The notes under the pieces are model-generated. The model was not told the DNA's origin, ran no database searches, and saw only the letters and a program-made list of their open reading frames with translations. Made by a program: the position numbers and the translations under genes. Positions 6,039 to 8,649 of a DNA stretch of 8,649 nt are shown piece by piece. Position 1 is the first letter of the stretch. Each line of letters opens with the position of its first letter. The stretch spans positions 1-8,649 of the forward strand of contig JABUUR010000094.1 of assembly GCA_021443065.1 (NCBI GenBank), given 5' to 3'. This DNA comes from Fibrobacter sp. (GTDB lineage: Bacteria > Fibrobacterota > Fibrobacteria > Fibrobacterales > Fibrobacteraceae).

Positions 6039-6815
6039 ATGCTCACAAAACGTTTGATTGTCTGTTTGGATGTCCGTGACCGCAAGGTGACGAAGGGTGT
6101 CAAGTTCAAGGGTAATGTCGATATCGGCGACCCGGTGGAGATGGGGGCCCGCTATAGCGACGATGGCGTGGATGAACTTGTTTTTTACGACATTACCGCC
6201 AGTGCCGAAAACCGCCCCTGCGACATGGAGATGATCCGCCAGATTGCAAAGCGTGTCTTTATCCCTTTTGCCGTTGGTGGCGGTATCCGCAATCTCGATG
6301 ACATGCATCAGGCCCTGCTGGCCGGTGCCGAAAAGGTGAGCGTGAACAGCCTGGCTGTGCTCCATCCGGAAATCATTGCCGAGGGTGCAAAGGCGTTCGG
6401 ACGACAGTGCATTGTCCTTGGCATGGATGCCAAGTTCGTGGGCGTTTCCGAAAAGTTTCCCAGCGGTTACGAGGTGTATATCCGCGGTGGTCGTCAGGCC
6501 ATGGGGCTAGATGCCGTGGAATGGGCCAAGAGGGCCGAAGAACTGGGCGTTGGCGAAATCTGCCTTAACGCCATTGATACCGACGGTGTCAAGAACGGTT
6601 ACGAATTGAACATTACCGACCAGGTGGCCCGTGCGGTAAAGATCCCGGTGATTGCCAGTGGTGGTGCCGGCACACCGGACCACATCGTGGACTTGTTCAA
6701 CAAGACTTCCGCCGATGCCGCCCTGGTGGCTTCCATGGTGCATTTCGGTGATTACACCATTCCCGAAATCAAGGATGCCATGCGCAAGGGTGGAGTTGCT
6801 GTTCGTAACAAGTGA
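6039..6815 (+). CDS. hisF: Imidazole glycerol phosphate synthase, cyclase subunit
   Basis: 258 residues, the standard HisF length. With HisH, HisF converts PRFAR plus ammonia into imidazole glycerol phosphate and AICAR in histidine synthesis. It is a cytoplasmic (beta/alpha)8 barrel. Catalytic Asp11 (CLDV) and Asp130 (GMDAKF) are at the family positions. Other landmarks are ELVFYDITAS (46-55), FAVGGGIR (77-84), VSVNS (100-104), DAVEWAKRAEELG (158-170) and the phosphate-binding IASGGAG (205-211). The start is taken at ATG 6039, giving MLTKRLIVCLD as in the family; an in-frame TTG two codons upstream (6033) is less likely. The loop usually read LTSxDRDGT is LNAIDTDGV here (176-184), a local departure near the active site. 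No hisH, hisA or other his gene is adjacent. The gene lies 25 nt after the trxA terminator and 43 nt before tldD, with which it may be co-transcribed. Confidence 0.95.
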   Translation: MLTKRLIVCLDVRDRKVTKGVKFKGNVDIGDPVEMGARYSDDGVDELVFYDITASAENRPCDMEMIRQIAKRVFIPFAVGGGIRNLDDMHQALLAGAEKVSVNSLAVLHPEIIAEGAKAFGRQCIVLGMDAKFVGVSEKFPSGYEVYIRGGRQAMGLDAVEWAKRAEELGVGEICLNAIDTDGVKNGYELNITDQVARAVKIPVIASGGAGTPDHIVDLFNKTSADAALVASMVHFGDYTIPEIKDAMRKGGVAVRNK

Positions 6816-6858
6816 TTGTTTTGTTGCGATTGTAAACGTTGTGCTTTGAGGTTGTAAG

Positions 6859-8259
6859 ATGAATCCGTCTGTTGCAGTAAAGATTTTCGAGGCCGGCAAA
6901 AGCGCCGGCGCAGATTTCGTAGAAATTTTTGAAGAGGAAACTCGCAGTTCCTCCCTGGGCTTAAAGTCTAGCCAGATTGACTCCGCTACTGCGGGTACGG
7001 ATTACGGTATCGGGATCCGTCTGCTTTACGGCACCGAGGTGCTTTATGGTTTTACCAGCGACGATTCTGAAGAAGCCTTGGTGAACCTGGTGAAAACCCT
7101 TGCCTTTGGTCGCATTGATGCCATGAACGGCGGTGTGGGCTCTGCGGCCAGGCCTTTTGAGTTTGCCCCGTTGAAACGGGTGTGCGATTATAATGCCGAG
7201 GCATTCCAGGACCCTCGGATTCTGGGGCAGGCGGTCAAGCAGGACTTTTTGTTCCGTGCCGACAAGGCTGCCCGTGCCATGTCCGATAAAATCGCCCAGG
7301 TGTCGGTCAGCGTTGCCGATGACTGCACCCACATCCATTTGCTGAACAGCGAAGGCCTGAATGTAGAAATGGACCGTTCTCACTTGCGTTTGAACGTTAG
7401 CGTAACAGCATCCGATGGCACGGAACGGTTGACTTCTGCGGAGCGGCCCGGCGCCCTTGGGGGATACGAACTTATAGCGGATTATTCCCCCGAAGAAATG
7501 GCCACTTTGTCGGGGGAGCGTGTGCTAAGGATGCTTACTGCCGGGTACATTGCGGGCGGGCAGATGCCTGTAGTCATGGGCAATGGCTTTGGCGGTGTGA
7601 TTTTCCACGAAGCCTGCGGCCATCCTCTGGAAACAGAGTCTGTGCGTCGCAATGCAAGCCCCTTCTGCGGAAAGTTGGGAGAGGTCATCGGCCAGTCATG
7701 CCTTACCGCCATTGACGACGGTACCCTGGATGGCGTGTGGGGGAGCCTGAAGGTGGATGACGAAGGGACTCCCACACAACGCACGGTGCTGATTGAAAAT
7801 GGTGTGCTCAAGACTTACATGTCCGACCGTGTGGGGGCTCAGGAAGTGGGCATAGCCCGCACCGGAAGTGCCCGCCGAGAATGTTACAAGTATGCCCCTG
7901 TAAGTCGCATGCGCAATACGTTTATTGCTCCCGGCAAGGATACTCTGGATTCCATGATCTCTAGCGTGGATTACGGTTTGTACGCTGCCCGCATGGCGGG
8001 GGGCTCTGTGAACCCTGCCACCGGTGAATTTAATTTTGCCGTAGACGAAGGTTATGTTATTCGTAATGGCAAGATTTGCGAACCCGTTCGTGGTGCAGCC
8101 CTCATCGGCAAGGGGCACGAAGTAATGCCCCGGATCAGCATGGTGGGCGATGACTGGGAAGTTGCCGCCGGCGTTTGCGGTGCAAGTTCCGGTCAGGTTC
8201 CTGTGACGGTGGGGCAGCCTTCTATCAAGGTAGACCAGATTTTGGTGGGCGGCCGTTAA
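6859..8259 (+). CDS. tldD: TldD-family zinc metallopeptidase
   Basis: 466 residues, close to the usual TldD length of about 470-480. TldD is the catalytic subunit of the TldD/TldE (PmbA) protease, which degrades unfolded peptides and in some bacteria trims modified peptides such as microcin precursors. Its HExxxH motif is HEACGH (250-255), inside the characteristic GGVIFHEACGHPLE stretch. The C-terminal cysteine of GVCGASSGQVPVTVGQP is Cys440, the expected third zinc ligand, so the enzyme looks intact and active. The N-terminal domain (1 to about 200) and C-terminal beta-sandwich are complete. There is no signal peptide, as expected for a cytoplasmic enzyme. GAGG (6848-6851) is 7 nt from the ATG. 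The partner gene tldE/pmbA is not next to it within the window, so it is either elsewhere or beyond the end. A terminator follows directly, ending the transcript. Confidence 0.93.
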   Translation: MNPSVAVKIFEAGKSAGADFVEIFEEETRSSSLGLKSSQIDSATAGTDYGIGIRLLYGTEVLYGFTSDDSEEALVNLVKTLAFGRIDAMNGGVGSAARPFEFAPLKRVCDYNAEAFQDPRILGQAVKQDFLFRADKAARAMSDKIAQVSVSVADDCTHIHLLNSEGLNVEMDRSHLRLNVSVTASDGTERLTSAERPGALGGYELIADYSPEEMATLSGERVLRMLTAGYIAGGQMPVVMGNGFGGVIFHEACGHPLETESVRRNASPFCGKLGEVIGQSCLTAIDDGTLDGVWGSLKVDDEGTPTQRTVLIENGVLKTYMSDRVGAQEVGIARTGSARRECYKYAPVSRMRNTFIAPGKDTLDSMISSVDYGLYAARMAGGSVNPATGEFNFAVDEGYVIRNGKICEPVRGAALIGKGHEVMPRISMVGDDWEVAAGVCGASSGQVPVTVGQPSIKVDQILVGGR

Positions 8260-8280
8260 AGTTTTTTAAGTTGACTTTGC

Positions 8281-8318
8281 AAAAAAAACGATCCCTCCGG
8301 GAGGAGAGACCGTTTTTT
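8281..8318. terminator. Terminator after tldD, A/T tracts on both sides
   Basis: An A-tract plus CG (8281-8290) pairs with CG plus a T-tract (8311-8318). Inside, CCTC (8294-8297) pairs with GAGG (8301-8304), with partial pairing between. The T-run on each strand means it could stop transcription from both directions. It begins 22 nt after the tldD stop. Confidence 0.7.
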
Positions 8319-8379
8319 GGTGTATGGGATGTTTGGTTTTGTAACCATAATTTAGATTGTTCCAACTTGGAGTGGTATG

Positions 8380-8423
8380 TTTTCGGATAACAATCCGTTG
8401 TATAACTTTACAACACCCGAAAA
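8380..8423. repeat. Compound inverted repeat with competing stems
   Basis: Outer arms TTTTCGG (8380-8386) and CCGAAAA (8417-8423) enclose a perfect hairpin, GTTGTA (8397-8402) with TACAAC (8409-8414) around six bases. A third stem, CGGAT (8384-8388) with ATCCG (8393-8397), shares bases with the outer arm, so the two pairings partly exclude each other. In RNA this could give alternative folds; no regulatory class is recognised. Confidence 0.5.
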
Positions 8424-8449
8424 TTCAAATTTTACTTTTTATATGTTCG

Positions 8450-8490
8450 TTGACGTTTGCCTTGAACCTGTTTTCATGTCTATACGTCAA
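8450..8490. repeat. 7-bp perfect inverted repeat
   Basis: TTGACGT (8450-8456) and ACGTCAA (8484-8490) are perfect complements 27 nt apart. The spacing is wide for a terminator and could be a DNA-binding site or a stem in a longer RNA. Confidence 0.4.
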
Positions 8491-8501
8491 ATAACATCCC
8501 C

Positions 8502-8540
8502 AAACGGGAAAATATGTTTCTGTTTCAGTTTGCCCCGTTT
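8502..8540. repeat. Inverted repeat followed by T-run
   Basis: AAACGGG (8502-8508) pairs with CCCGTTT (8534-8540) across 25 nt, and two further T follow. The long loop makes it a poor intrinsic terminator, although the T-rich end is suggestive. Confidence 0.4.
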
Positions 8541-8573
8541 TTCTGTTCATTTTTGAAATTTTAGGGTGCGAAA

Positions 8574-8618
8574 ATTAAACGGAATTTGCCTTTATTCGCA
8601 AATTTTTGCCGTTTTAAT
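8574..8618. repeat. Long stem-loop near the right edge
   Basis: AATTTGC (8583-8589) and GCAAATT (8598-8604) form a perfect 7-bp stem with an 8-nt loop. The outer arms ATTAAACGG (8574-8582) and CCGTTTTAAT (8609-8618) extend it with one extra T and a 4-nt internal bulge (8605-8608). Total pairing is about 16 bp, the strongest fold in this region by eye. Confidence 0.55.
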
Positions 8619-8649
8619 CCCCAAAAACGAACAATTCCGCTGTTTGGGT

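Larger units (their letters stand above)
8320..8649. other. AT-rich region without a convincing gene
   Basis: About 330 bases after the tldD terminator. Two 60-base lines counted by hand have 28% and 33% GC, against about 50% in neighbouring genes. It holds four successive inverted repeats, listed separately, and a 59-codon ORF (8377-8556) preceded by GGAG at 8369-8372. That ORF is very Phe-rich as expected from T-rich DNA, resembles no family I know and overlaps three of the four repeats, so I do not call it a gene. No tRNA, rRNA or known RNA class was recognised. It may be the leader of a gene beyond the window or a small-RNA region. Confidence 0.5.

Noticed and set aside
5562..6365. 267-codon minus-strand frame across trxA and hisF
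   Set aside because: It runs antisense through two clearly identified genes and through the trxA promoter and terminator.
8527..8549. 41-codon minus-strand frame starting at the reverse ATG near 8549
   Set aside because: It has no ribosome-binding site and no recognised family, and it overlaps three of the inverted repeats.

Overview
The window looks like chromosomal DNA of a Fibrobacter-type bacterium (Fibrobacterota, FCB group). The evidence is indirect: surface lipoproteins with long Ser/Glu linkers, two C-terminal domains resembling the PCMD family (Pfam 'putative carbohydrate metabolism domain', common in Bacteroidota), a Bacteroidota-like TAnnTTTG promoter box before a thioredoxin gene, and moderate GC (about 47-53% in hand-counted coding stretches). 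The genus is an inference from these traits; no taxonomic marker gene is present. All six confident genes are on the + strand.

Left part (1-5519). Two REP-like palindromes (9-57 and 66-97) precede an AT-rich leader and a tight three-gene unit. Its genes are a small beta-barrel outer-membrane protein (181-957), a 606-residue lipoprotein with a long Ser/Glu/Asp stalk (969-2789), and a 906-residue lipoprotein with about six Ig-like repeats (2799-5519). Gaps are 11 and 9 nt and each downstream ribosome-binding site overlaps the previous stop codon, so co-transcription and coupled translation are likely. Both lipoproteins end in a PCMD-like domain whose DNA is markedly more AT-rich than the rest of the same gene. 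The simplest reading is a cell-envelope assembly in which two lipoproteins display PCMD domains on stalks of different design next to an outer-membrane barrel. The substrate and function are unknown. This is the most novel part of the window.

Middle and right part (5520-8259). Three housekeeping-type genes follow: thioredoxin (5625-5948, active site WCRPC) with its own promoter and a strong intrinsic terminator; hisF (6039-6815), separated from any other his gene in view; and tldD (6859-8259), the zinc-metallopeptidase subunit, without its usual partner tldE/pmbA in view. hisF and tldD are 43 nt apart and may be co-transcribed. A terminator with A- and T-tracts on both sides follows tldD.

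Right end (8320-8649). This is AT-rich DNA without a convincing gene. It carries four successive inverted repeats within 240 bp, plus a weak 59-codon ORF. It may be a structured leader or a small RNA region for something beyond the window.
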